Assembly: GCA_019115845.1 (NCBI GenBank) | Contig: DXCU01000073.1 | Span: 1-48,725 of the forward strand | Reading direction: 5' to 3' | DNA: 48,725 nucleotides | DNA from: Candidatus Rubneribacter avistercoris | GTDB lineage: Bacteria > Actinomycetota > Coriobacteriia > Coriobacteriales > Eggerthellaceae | Shown here: positions 16,471 to 24,248 of the stretch, in pieces | How the letters are laid out: the number at the start of each line of letters is the position of its first letter | Position numbering within the stretch: the stretch's first letter is position 1 | The notes under the pieces: model-generated | Told to the model about the DNA's origin: nothing | The model's database searches: none | The model's input: the letters and a program-made list of their open reading frames with translations, nothing else | Position numbers and translations under genes: made by a program

Positions 16471-16976
16471 CACGCCCTCGATAGGATATTCTCGCCAAGG
16501 AAAAGGTTATGCCATTGGAACTCGCGCGGAGTGGTTTTTCTAAGGTACTCTTGGAACTCGGGATTGCGCGTATTGAAAGCATAGTACGCCTCGGGGGCAA
16601 CGTAGTCATCCTTCAGAACCCATTGTGGAACTGGTAAATTGTTGTCGTGGGCAAGCTTATGAGCAGTTGCAGCAAAGTCGTAGGGCCAGCGTCCCGCCGG
16701 TTTAGCCCAAGAGGGCTCTTCCTCGATAAGCGCAGCCTTGTCCTTCGCATGGGCAAAGTCATCAAGGAACTGGCCGAAAGAGAGCTCCATGTCAACTGGA
16801 GCCTTGGCAGCGAGCGCGGCTAAGGAAAGATAACCCTTTGCCTTATCTGGCTCCAGGTAATGCATGACTCCCTCGCGCACAATGTCAGAAAACGTTCGGC
16901 CAGACTTTTTGGCACACGCAGTTATCTTGTCAAACTCTTCCTGCTCAAACCTGATACCAATGGGCGTCGTTTTCAT
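16470..16976 (-). CDS. Ribbon-helix-helix antitoxin-like protein
   Basis: The protein has 168 residues. Residues 1-42 form a ribbon-helix-helix DNA-binding fold (TTPIGIRFEQEEFDKITACA, then SGRTFSDIVREGVMHYLE). The C-terminal part ends in FQWHNLFLGENILSRA after a PQWVLKDDYVAPEAYYAF stretch. I associate this ending with antitoxin-type proteins that precede nucleotidyltransferase-like partners, but that is memory and not proof. ATG at 16976 follows GGAAGGTG. No full-length partner follows; only a 26-codon frame overlaps the stop. It probably binds its own promoter. GC is lower than in neighbouring genes, consistent with transfer. Confidence 0.65.
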   Translation of the reverse strand: MKTTPIGIRFEQEEFDKITACAKKSGRTFSDIVREGVMHYLEPDKAKGYLSLAALAAKAPVDMELSFGQFLDDFAHAKDKAALIEEEPSWAKPAGRWPYDFAATAHKLAHDNNLPVPQWVLKDDYVAPEAYYAFNTRNPEFQEYLRKTTPREFQWHNLFLGENILSRA

Positions 16977-17067
16977 GGCGCACCTTCCAATCTGCAGCAC
17001 AGTGTAGCACATTCAAAAATGCAGGACATCGGCACTTGTTGAGCTTTTTAGTAAAGAAGATTGCAGG

Positions 17068-18855
17068 CTACCGGCTCTCCGCGTCCCCCGCGCTCTCTGC
17101 GATCTCCGCGCTCTCCGCGTCCGCTGCGATTTCCGCGTCCCCCGCGTCCCCCGCGTCTCCCGCGTCCCCCGCGTCCTCCGCGTCGGTCACGTGGCGCAGG
17201 ATCAAGAAGCCCGCGATGCCCGCCACCAGCGACGCCGCCAAGATGGCCGCCTTCGCCATGGCTATCATGGCCCCGTCCGTAAACGCCAGGTTGGTCACAA
17301 AGATGGCCATGGTGAAGCCCACGCCGCCCAGCACCGCCACGCCGGCGATGTGCCCCCAGTTCACGCCCTGCGGCAGGTCGGACAGCTTGAGCTTGACCGT
17401 CGCCCACGTGGCCAAGAAGATGCCCAGCGGCTTGCCGAACAACAGGCCGCAGAACACGCCGATGGTCACCGGATTCGTCACTATTTCGAGCGGATCCATG
17501 CCCGTCAGCACCACGCTCGCGTTGGAGAACGCGAACAGCGGCAGAATGAAGAAGTACACGGGCACGTGCAAGCGGTAATCCAGGCGCGTGATGGGCGGAA
17601 TGGACAGGCGCGACACGCGGCCGATCTCGTTGACCTCGGCCAGGTACTCCTTCTGCACGATGTCGGGCTCGCCGGGGTCGTAGCGCTCGTCGGCGCGGCG
17701 CGCGCGGGCGGCGAACCAACCGGGCGCGCGTTCGAGTTTCACCTGGGAGCGCGCGGGAATGGCCAGCGCCAGCAGCACGCCGGCGATGGTGGCGTGCACG
17801 CCCGACAGCAAAAAGCACACCCACATGCCCAGCCCCACCAGCAAATACGGCCACAGGTCGTGGATGTGCAGGCGATTGAACGCCAGCGTCAGCGCGAAAA
17901 GCGCCAGACCGCCCACCAACCAGGCCACGTCGAGGTCGGCCGTGTAGAACACGGCGATGACCAGGATGGCTATCATGTCGTCGGCGATGGTGAGGGTGGA
18001 CAGGTACGACCGCAGCCCCGACGGAACCCGGCTGCCCAACAGCGCCAGAATGCCCAGGCAAAACGCGATGTCGTTGGCCATGGGCACGCCCCAGCCCTGC
18101 TGATGAGGGCCGCCGGCGTTGAGCGACAGGAACACCAGGGCGGGCATGATGGCGCCGCCGGCCGCGGCCACGATGGGCAAAAGCGCCTTGCGCGGGTTCG
18201 TCAGCTCGCCCGCCGTCATCTCGAATTTGATCTCCAGGCCCACCATCAGGAAGAACAGGGCCATCAAAAAATCGTTGATGAAGTGGCCGACGGTCATGTG
18301 CGGCGCGAAATCGCCCAGCCAAAAACCCAGTTCGAACGAGTGCCAGAACTCGGTGAAGTACGGCAGCGCCGGCGTGTTCTCTATGGCGAAGGCGGCCACG
18401 GCAGCCGCCAGCATGAGCATGGTCGCCCGCGTGGAGGAGTGAGTGAACTCAAGCAGCTTGCGCTTGCGCCGGTGATGGCGACGCACCTCGGGTTCCAAGA
18501 TGCGCTCGGTGGGCGCGCAAGCAGGATCGCCGTTCAGGCAAGCGGGGCAAGAGTCGGAAAGCTCTTCGGCGGCGAGAGGCGCGGAGCCGGAGGGGGCTTC
18601 GGCGCCGGGCGTCAAAGCCCCCGGCGAGGGGGCGGCTTCGGGCTGCGGCCCAAGGCCGACTTTGGGCTGCGGCGCACAAGTCGCTTCGGGCTGCATCGCG
18701 CGCTCTGCTTCGGGCTGCATCGCATGATCGGTTGCAGGCGCCGCCGACTCGCGATTGGCTTCGGGTTGCGGCGCGTGCCCGGTTTCGGCTTTTGGGGCGC
18801 GATCAGTCTCGGCCTTCGGCGCGCGCTCGGTTTCGGTGTTGTTTTGAGATGTCAT
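17068..18855 (-). CDS. nhaA: Na+/H+ antiporter NhaA with long disordered termini
   Basis: This 595-residue inner-membrane antiporter expels Na+ in exchange for protons. The NhaA core spans roughly residues 135-555. It has the substrate-binding pair ADD in LTIADDMIAILVIAVFY, the ANDIAFCLGILALLG helix, SGVHATIAGVLLALAIP and GVGFTMAIFVTNLAF. It differs from the ~390-residue enzymes in a ~130-residue N-terminal Ala/Pro/Glu/Gln extension and a C-terminal tail of DAG/DAE repeats encoded by near-tandem 9 bp units (about 17078-17190). ATG at 18855 has no ribosome site. A TATACT -10 six bases upstream predicts a leaderless mRNA. Confidence 0.93.
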   Translation of the reverse strand: MTSQNNTETERAPKAETDRAPKAETGHAPQPEANRESAAPATDHAMQPEAERAMQPEATCAPQPKVGLGPQPEAAPSPGALTPGAEAPSGSAPLAAEELSDSCPACLNGDPACAPTERILEPEVRRHHRRKRKLLEFTHSSTRATMLMLAAAVAAFAIENTPALPYFTEFWHSFELGFWLGDFAPHMTVGHFINDFLMALFFLMVGLEIKFEMTAGELTNPRKALLPIVAAAGGAIMPALVFLSLNAGGPHQQGWGVPMANDIAFCLGILALLGSRVPSGLRSYLSTLTIADDMIAILVIAVFYTADLDVAWLVGGLALFALTLAFNRLHIHDLWPYLLVGLGMWVCFLLSGVHATIAGVLLALAIPARSQVKLERAPGWFAARARRADERYDPGEPDIVQKEYLAEVNEIGRVSRLSIPPITRLDYRLHVPVYFFILPLFAFSNASVVLTGMDPLEIVTNPVTIGVFCGLLFGKPLGIFLATWATVKLKLSDLPQGVNWGHIAGVAVLGGVGFTMAIFVTNLAFTDGAMIAMAKAAILAASLVAGIAGFLILRHVTDAEDAGDAGDAGDAGDAEIAADAESAEIAESAGDAESR

Positions 18856-18861
18856 GGGATC

Positions 18862-18867
18862 AGTATA
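18862..18867 (-). promoter_or_regulatory. -10 element giving a leaderless nhaA mRNA
   Basis: On the minus strand TATACT ends seven bases before the A of the nhaA ATG, so transcription should begin at or next to the start codon. There is no Shine-Dalgarno. Leaderless mRNAs are common in Actinobacteria. Confidence 0.5.
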
Positions 18868-18971
18868 CGAAACAGGTCGCGACTTTGCAGCCACGACCTG
18901 GTAACGAACAGGGTTTTTCCTGCCGGCTTTCGCACGGGTGCTCGGCGCCCAACGCTGCCGGCGCGCGAGCG

Positions 18972-19322
18972 CTAGCAGCCGTTCGCGCAGGTGAACGCGC
19001 TCTCCTCGCGAGCAACGCCGTGCTTGACGCGGTCATGCTCCTCGGCCGACTTCGCGTCGTTCCAGCGGTCCATGGTGCCCACCAGATACCCGGTGATACG
19101 GCGGATGCGCTCGAAGGGCACCGGGGAAAGCTCGTAGTTGATGCCCACGTCCTGCCCGTCAACCTCAAGCGACAGGCCCGTCACCACGCTGCCGGGATGC
19201 TGCAGGTTGCCGCGCTCGATATAGGCGCGGATCTCCTCGTCGGTCACGGGGGCGTCGTCCTCGTTCACATAGTTGACGGCAACGTCTATTCCGTCGATGC
19301 GCTGCGTGGATGGCTGTGCCAT
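18972..19322 (-). CDS. Small protein resembling the C-terminal glycyl-radical region of anaerobic ribonucleotide reductase (NrdD)
   Basis: The protein has 116 residues. The C-terminal half reads RRITGYLVGTMDRWNDAKSA and then EEHDRVKHG. This matches the end of class III NrdD proteins (RVCGYL, FNAGKQEE, RRVKHL in E. coli), where the glycine of R-x-x-GY carries the glycyl radical. The N-terminal half contains no NrdD catalytic barrel. Its role is therefore unclear. It could be an autonomous radical-domain or spare-part protein comparable in concept to YfiD/GrcA, or a regulator derived from NrdD. ATG at 19322 follows CAAGGGAG. It ends in a CANGC tail with two cysteines. It lies 116 bp upstream of nhaA. 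Confidence 0.6.
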   Translation of the reverse strand: MAQPSTQRIDGIDVAVNYVNEDDAPVTDEEIRAYIERGNLQHPGSVVTGLSLEVDGQDVGINYELSPVPFERIRRITGYLVGTMDRWNDAKSAEEHDRVKHGVAREESAFTCANGC

Positions 19323-19495
19323 GGTCGTACTCCCTTGGGTCCGTTTGGTGTGCAAATGATTGTAAAATAGTACCATTGAGGGGACCCCTCTGCAAGCCCC
19401 CTTTCGGCAACAAACGGCAACAAAACAGGCAACCGGCGCGTTCGGAGGACGGCACGGCACGCTGCAAACGCCCCGAGCGCAGGCAGCGCGTCTTT

Positions 19496-19715
19496 CATGC
19501 AAGATGTTTCCCGAAAAATGGCAAAGTTCCCGAGTTATGAGTCATGCTCGGCGGCCCTTGAAGGATTCTTCGGGACCTCGCGGCAACAAAATGCCTGGTC
19601 GCATTTTCTCTTTGCCTTCACCGCAGGGAGACGGAGGGCGGAAATGACTCATAACTTGAGAACTTGCAACTCATAACTGGGGAACTTGGCCGTTTTTCGG
19701 GAAACATCTTGCATG
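19496..19715. repeat. 220 bp MITE-like element with long terminal inverted repeats
   Basis: The left end runs CATGCAAGATGTTTCCCGAA (19496 on) and the right end (to 19715) is its reverse complement. The arms are ~50 bp with few mismatches and include GTTATGAGTCAT. Inside the right arm the ACTCATAACT word is repeated. There is no ORF. Size and structure fit a non-autonomous transposable element. Confidence 0.7.
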
Positions 19716-19826
19716 GAGCGTCCCAAGCAAGTCGGACGGCGCCATCGGAACAGGCGGCGCTGATGGCGCGGCAGCGGCGACCGGCGCAGGCGGCGCGGCA
19801 GACCTGACGGCGCGATCGGCAGAGGC

Positions 19827-19854
19827 GGTTGCGGCTGCAGCTGCAGCCGCAACC
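19827..19854. repeat. 28 bp perfect palindrome
   Basis: GGTTGCGGCTGCAG is followed directly by its exact reverse complement. It sits in a GC-rich spacer of degenerate GGCGCGGC-type words (19716-19945) that holds no gene. Confidence 0.7.
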
Positions 19855-19897
19855 ACAGCTGGCGTGCCCGGAGCACTGGGCGGCACAGGCAGCCGCC

Positions 19898-19940
19898 GGC
19901 GTAACTGGCGCCGACAGACGCAGGCGGCGCCAGTTACGCC
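19898..19940. terminator. Strong hairpin after the ACT-domain gene
   Basis: Perfect 16 bp arms GGCGTAACTGGCGCCG / CGGCGCCAGTTACGCC flank an 11 nt loop, six bases past the stop of the minus-strand ACT gene. There is no T-run, so it is a Rho-assisted terminator, an mRNA-stabilising hairpin or a REP-like repeat. Confidence 0.5.
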
Positions 19941-19945
19941 CAACG

Positions 19946-20215
19946 CTAGATTTTGTACATCATCTGGAAAACGTCCTCGCGCTGGATGATGATCTGCACG
20001 CCCAGGTCGGAGCCGACGGCGTCCAGCTTCTCCTGCACGGCGTTAAAGCCCGCCATGTCGGGATCGAGCGTGGTGAGCATGGTCATAGAGAAGATGTCGT
20101 CCAGAATGGTCTGGCTGATGTCGTCGATGTTCGCGCCGCATTCGGCCAGCGCCGTGGCGACGGCGGCCACGATGCCGCTGCGATCCTTGCCCAAAACGGA
20201 GACTACGCATTTCAT
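19946..20215 (-). CDS. ACT-domain protein (UPF0237 type)
   Basis: This 89-residue protein is a single ACT domain spanning nearly its whole length (MKCVVSVLGKDRSGIVAAVA, then the NIDDISQTILDDIFSM strand-helix). ACT domains bind amino acids or other small ligands and usually regulate partners. Stand-alone members of this group are widespread and mostly uncharacterised. Start ATG 20215 has an AAGGAAC ribosome site. It follows folE on the same strand after a 272 bp spacer with parS site 2, so it is probably transcribed separately. Confidence 0.88.
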   Translation of the reverse strand: MKCVVSVLGKDRSGIVAAVATALAECGANIDDISQTILDDIFSMTMLTTLDPDMAGFNAVQEKLDAVGSDLGVQIIIQREDVFQMMYKI

Positions 20216-20273
20216 GGTGAGAGGTTCCTTTCGCTTTCTGCACGTTCGTACATCTTACCCGATCGCCCCAGGG

Positions 20274-20289
20274 TGTTTCACGTGAAACG
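20274..20289. other. parS site 2 (one mismatch)
   Basis: TGTTTCACGTGAAACG differs from the consensus palindrome only in the last base. It lies upstream of the ACT-domain gene. Confidence 0.75.
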
Positions 20290-20487
20290 TTCCGGAGCAG
20301 AACTTGAGAGGGGACCGGCGGCGCGAGGCGAAACGCGAAAACGAAGCGAAGCGAAGCACGGGCCGCGGGGCGAGGCGCACAGCGGGGCAACGCGCGAGAA
20401 CAGCACGGCGAAAGGCGGCGCAAGCGCAGCACGCCGCCCAAGCGCAAACGCCAAGGCAGGACGCGAACGACGCCAGCCGAAGACCGC
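20290..20487. other. Degenerate GC-rich spacer
   Basis: Short purine-rich words (GCGAAGCGAAGC, AACGCGAGAAC, GGCGCAAGCGC) recur without a fixed period. No gene or clear regulatory site was seen, only the 3' flank of folE. Confidence 0.4.
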
Positions 20488-21057
20488 CTAGTCGCGGCGA
20501 GCGAAAATGAGCGACAGCGCCTCGGCGCGCGTGGCCTGGCTGCGTTCGAAGGCACCGCGAACGGCGCTCGTGGTGGTGCGGGCGCCGGGCTTCTTCACGC
20601 CTCGCATGCTCATGCACATGTGCTCGGCCTCCAGCACCACGATGACGCCCTGGGGGTGCAAATGCTCGATGAGCGTGTCGGCCACCTGGGACGTCAGGCG
20701 CTCCTGCACCTGCGGGCGCTTCGCGAACGCGTCCACCAGGCGCGCGAGCTTCGACAGTCCGCAGATGCGCCCGTCGGCCGCCGGGATGTAGGCCACGTGC
20801 GCCTTGCCGAAAAACGGCACCAGATGATGCTCGCACATGGAGTAGAAGGGGATGTCGCGCACCAGGACCATTTCCTCGTGGTGCTCGTCGAACGTGGTTT
20901 CGAAGTGCTCGGCGGGGTCTTCGGTCATACCGGCGAACACTTCCTCGTACATCTTCGCCACGCGTTCGGGCGTTTTGAGCAGGCCCTCGCGGTCGGGATC
21001 CTCGCCGATGCCCTCCAAGATGAGGCGCACGCCCGCCTCTATTTTCGCTCTGTCCAT
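20488..21057 (-). CDS. folE: GTP cyclohydrolase I
   Basis: This 189-residue enzyme makes dihydroneopterin triphosphate from GTP, the first step of folate (and preQ) synthesis. The zinc ligands and active site are visible: [40 protein letters not shown], and the third zinc cysteine in [12 protein letters not shown]. Length and order match type IA FolE exactly. ATG at 21057 follows GGGAAGCGAAG. Neighbouring genes on the same strand are unrelated, and no other folate genes are in the window. Confidence 0.97.
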   Translation of the reverse strand: MDRAKIEAGVRLILEGIGEDPDREGLLKTPERVAKMYEEVFAGMTEDPAEHFETTFDEHHEEMVLVRDIPFYSMCEHHLVPFFGKAHVAYIPAADGRICGLSKLARLVDAFAKRPQVQERLTSQVADTLIEHLHPQGVIVVLEAEHMCMSMRGVKKPGARTTTSAVRGAFERSQATRAEALSLIFARRD

Positions 21058-21192
21058 GACTTCGCTTCCCTGGTCGTCTGTGTGCGGCGGAGGGCCGCCC
21101 CGCCGCCGCGCTCATTGCGTCCGCACATCATACCAGACCGGCGGGGACGAAGCGGTGCAAGATGCCGCGCCCGCCCACGTCCACGCCCGCCG

Positions 21193-22590
21193 TCAGCCTA
21201 TCGCGGCGCACAGGGCCAGCATCGCGGCCAAAAACGCCGTGTTCACAACTGCGAACACGGCCATGAACGTGCCGAAATTGGCGCCGTCGGCGTGCAGGTA
21301 GATGCGCAGCGCTATCAGGCTGGCAAGCGACGCGACGGGCGTGCCCAGCCCGCCCACGTCCACGCCCACCAGCAGGCTTCGCCAATCCCCCGTGAACTCC
21401 GAGAGCAGCACCGCCGCCGGCACGTTGCTGATCACCTGGCTTGCGGCCACCGACGTGATCAGTGCGTTCGCGTCCACCAGGCCCTCGAACGCATGGCGCA
21501 CCTCCTCGATGCGCCCCATGTTGCCCACGAACACGAAAAAGCACGCGAACGTGAGCAGCAGCCCGTAATCAACCGCGCGCAGGGCCGGACGGTCGAACAG
21601 CGCCAGCACCGCCCCCACTGCAACAAGCAGCGCGACGGGCTCCACCACACGCGCGACCGCAAGCAGGCACAGCGCGAACAACGCGATGTGCAGAAGCGCC
21701 CTGCCGCGCGCCACCCGGTTGGACGCAAGCGGCACCTCCACCTTCGCACGGCCGCCCCCCGAGGCCAGCGCCGCGCCTGTCAGTAGGACGAACGCCAGGG
21801 CCACGTACGGCAGCAGCACGGCGGCGAACTCATCCAGCCCCACGTGGTAGCGCGTGAACAGGTACAGGTTCTGCGGGTTGCCCACCGGCGTGGCCATGCC
21901 TCCCAAGTTGGCCGCCACCGCCTGCAGGACGATGACCCACGCAAGCGAGCGCGTACGGCCGGCGTGGCCGAGCACCAGCACCGAGAACGGCACGAACGCA
22001 AGCAGCGCCACATCGTTCGTCACCAGCATGGATGCGAAAAACGGCAGCATGACCAGGATGAGCGCGACCACGCGAAACGGCCGGTCGCCCTGCAGAAGCG
22101 CCTTCGCCAGCACGTCGAACAGGCCGCTTGCCTTGCAGCCGGCGACGGTTGCCATCAGGCAGAACAGCAAGATCAGCACGCGCGTGTCGAAGTAGCTCGC
22201 ATACGCGGCGTCGGGCGGCACGAACGCCGCCGACACCAGCGCGCAGACAGCCGCCACGCACAGCACGGCCTCGCCGCGCGCCCAGCGCGCCGCGCGGGCG
22301 AGCAGACGGGCGGATGCGGCATCGCGCGGTCGGCCAGCTGCGCGGGCGAGGCGTGCGCGCGCGACACCGGTTGCGCGGGCGGGGCGTCCGCGCGCGACGC
22401 CAGTTGCGCGGGCGTCCGCAACCTGTCCGCGCGCGACGCCGGGCGCGGCGGAATCCGCAACCTGCCCGTGCTCGGCGCAGAACGCAGAAGCGCAGTCTCC
22501 CTCGTCGCAACCGCACGTGTCCGCAGATTGTCCGCGCGCGACGTCGGGCGCAGCCCCTTCGTTCTCCTCCCGATGTTTCACGTGAAACAT
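21193..22590 (-). CDS. ArsB/NhaD/SLC13-type permease with a low-complexity N-terminus
   Basis: The 465-codon frame has ~10 membrane segments from about residue 105 on. It has ion-transporter-superfamily features: SMLVTNDVALLAFVPF and ANLGGMATPVGNPQNLYLF in the first half and SQVISNVPAAVLLSEF in the second, which are the paired helix-hairpin regions. The substrate (arsenite, Na+/H+ or an anion) cannot be fixed. The first ~100 residues are a degenerate repeat (VARGQVADARATGVARGRPA and variants). The only ATG, at 22590, is formed by parS site 3 (MFHVKH), so the annotated start may be an artefact and a GTG/TTG further in may be used. The end abuts folE with a 135 bp gap. Confidence 0.82.
   Translation of the reverse strand: MFHVKHREENEGAAPDVARGQSADTCGCDEGDCASAFCAEHGQVADSAAPGVARGQVADARATGVARGRPARATGVARARLARAAGRPRDAASARLLARAARWARGEAVLCVAAVCALVSAAFVPPDAAYASYFDTRVLILLFCLMATVAGCKASGLFDVLAKALLQGDRPFRVVALILVMLPFFASMLVTNDVALLAFVPFSVLVLGHAGRTRSLAWVIVLQAVAANLGGMATPVGNPQNLYLFTRYHVGLDEFAAVLLPYVALAFVLLTGAALASGGGRAKVEVPLASNRVARGRALLHIALFALCLLAVARVVEPVALLVAVGAVLALFDRPALRAVDYGLLLTFACFFVFVGNMGRIEEVRHAFEGLVDANALITSVAASQVISNVPAAVLLSEFTGDWRSLLVGVDVGGLGTPVASLASLIALRIYLHADGANFGTFMAVFAVVNTAFLAAMLALCAAIG
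22574..22589. other. parS site 3 (at the permease start codon)
   Basis: A perfect TGTTTCACGTGAAACA lies within the first codons of the permease frame. Confidence 0.85.
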
Positions 22591-22629
22591 TCGCGCATTG
22601 CGGCTTCCGCCGGCAACGCGCCCTCCCTT

Positions 22630-23487
22630 CTACAGGTCCAGCTCCACGCCCACGGGGCAGTGGTCGCTGCCATACACCTCGCTGTAGATGGACGCGCTCT
22701 CCAGCTTAGGCGCAAGCTCGTCGCTGATCAGGAAGTAGTCGATGCGCCACCCCGCGTTCGTCTGGCGCGCCTTGAACCGATAGCTCCACCACGAGTACGC
22801 GCCCGTCGCATCCGGATGCAGTCGGCGAAACGTGTCCACGAATCCGGCGTCCAGCAAATCGGTGAACTTGCCGCGCTCCTCGTCGGAAAATCCCGCCTTG
22901 CCACGGTTGGGGCCGGGGTTCTTCAGGTCTATCTCCTGGTGCGCCACGTTGAAATCTCCGCACATGACCACGGGTTTCGGCTGCGTTGTCTCGCCGGGAG
23001 CGGTGAGCGGCAGGTCGGCGATGGTCACGTGGCCCTCGCCCGGCGCGGGACGCTCAACCGGCACGCCCGCCGGCAGCACGCCCTCTTCCAGACCCTTGCA
23101 GAAGTCTCGGAACGCGTCGTCCCACTCCATGCGATGGTCGATGCGCGCCAGCTCGTTCTGCGCGTTGGGCGTGTACACGTCCACGAACCAAAACGTCGGG
23201 AACTCAAGCGCCACAATGCGCCCCTCCGTGTCCAGGTACTCGCTGCCCAAACCGTGCAGCACCTGAAGCGGCTGCTCCTTGCAGAACACGGCCGTGCCCG
23301 AGTAGCCTTTCTTCTGCGCGTAGCTCCAGTATTCGCGGTATTGCGGCAGGTCGAGCGTGGCTTGGCCCTCCTGCAGCTTCGTCTCCTGAAGCGCGACGAT
23401 GTCCGCGTCCAGTTCGCAAACGATGTCCTCGAACCCTTTCTGCAGCACGGCCCGCAGGCCGTTGACGTTCCACGAAACGAAACGCAT
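22630..23487 (-). CDS. xth: Exodeoxyribonuclease III (AP endonuclease)
   Basis: This 285-residue member of the ExoIII/APE1 family incises DNA at abasic sites and degrades 3' ends in base-excision repair. The motifs are in order: SWNVNGLRA, LQETKLQEG (metal glutamate), VDVYTPNA, the catalytic VMCGDFNVAHQEID, WRIDYFLIS, and YGSDHCPVGVEL with the Asp-His pair. A ~25-residue insert (around residues 145-170) is unusual but lies in a loop. ATG at 23487 follows AGGAGGGTCC and gives the canonical MRFVSWN start. A TATACT promoter lies ~210 bp upstream and two parS sites lie further up. Confidence 0.95.
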   Translation of the reverse strand: MRFVSWNVNGLRAVLQKGFEDIVCELDADIVALQETKLQEGQATLDLPQYREYWSYAQKKGYSGTAVFCKEQPLQVLHGLGSEYLDTEGRIVALEFPTFWFVDVYTPNAQNELARIDHRMEWDDAFRDFCKGLEEGVLPAGVPVERPAPGEGHVTIADLPLTAPGETTQPKPVVMCGDFNVAHQEIDLKNPGPNRGKAGFSDEERGKFTDLLDAGFVDTFRRLHPDATGAYSWWSYRFKARQTNAGWRIDYFLISDELAPKLESASIYSEVYGSDHCPVGVELDL

Positions 23488-23697
23488 GGACCCTCCTTTT
23501 CGAACGAAACCGCGCGGGTGGCGGGCAGAGCGCACCGCGCGGGACAGCATAGGACGCGTCGCGCGAGTCGCCAGCGCACCCGCAGGGCACCGACGCGCTG
23601 CGCGAGGCGGCGACGGACCGACGAACCCGCAAATGTCGGCACGCTGCGTGGACGTCGGCAGACCTGCGAACACGCGAGGCGTCGGCACGGTTCGCCC

Positions 23698-23724
23698 AGT
23701 ATAGCGGAACCGTCAGGGAGGCAA
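23698..23724 (-). promoter_or_regulatory. Possible promoter for the exonuclease III gene
   Basis: The minus strand shows TTGCCT (23724-23719), a 15 bp spacer and TATACT (23703-23698). The spacing is short, the -10 is good, and the leader would be long (~200 nt). Confidence 0.4.
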
Positions 23725-23737
23725 CGCGGCAAACGAG

Positions 23738-23753
23738 TGTTTCACGTGAAACA
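23738..23753. other. parS site 4
   Basis: A perfect TGTTTCACGTGAAACA lies 49 bp (start to start) from site 5, in an intergenic region. Confidence 0.88.
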
Positions 23754-23786
23754 TCTTGTCGCATTATCGTATGATATTAGTACAAA

Positions 23787-23802
23787 TGTTTCACGTGAAA
23801 CA
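23787..23802. other. parS site 5
   Basis: A perfect parS lies inside a longer palindrome with AAA/TTT flanks. The 33 bp between sites 4 and 5 is AT-rich (TATCGTATGATATTAGTAC). Confidence 0.88.
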
Positions 23803-24248
23803 TTTGGTCGCGCCAACGAAACTCGCATGCGGGGCAAGGCCCCAAAGCGGCAAGACAAAGCGGAGCGAAAAGCCCCGGGGAGACACGGAACACGAAGCGC
23901 CGAGCGGCGGGATGCGACCCGCCGAGCGGCGGAACGCAAGACGCCGAGCGGACGCGGCGAGAAGCGCGGTCCCGTACTTGCCGAGCGGGCGAACATCGTG
24001 GGCGCATCGCACTGGGCGACGGGATGCGATGCGCCGGGCAGATGCGACGCGAACGCGAGACGAAGCGCCGGGCGGAGCGGGGCAGGACGCGAGCGCAAGC
24101 GCAAGGCAAGACGCGGAACACCAATGAAGCGGCGCGGGGCGCAACCGCCCCAGCGCGCAAGCAGAGCGGGACGTGAATGCAGGCCGCGAGCGCCCCAGCG
24201 CGCGAGCCGGGCAGCGCGGGGCGCAACCGCCCCAGCGCGCGATCGAGC
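23803..24248. other. Degenerate repeat spacer with a duplicated hairpin
   Basis: No gene was found. Words such as CGCCGAGCGG and GGATGCGA recur irregularly. A 27 bp unit starting GCGCGGGGCGCAACCGCCCC occurs exactly twice (24132-24158 and 24214-24240). It folds as GGGGCG/CGCCCC, and the second copy lies 9 bp past the rlmH stop, where it could act as a terminator. Confidence 0.5.
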
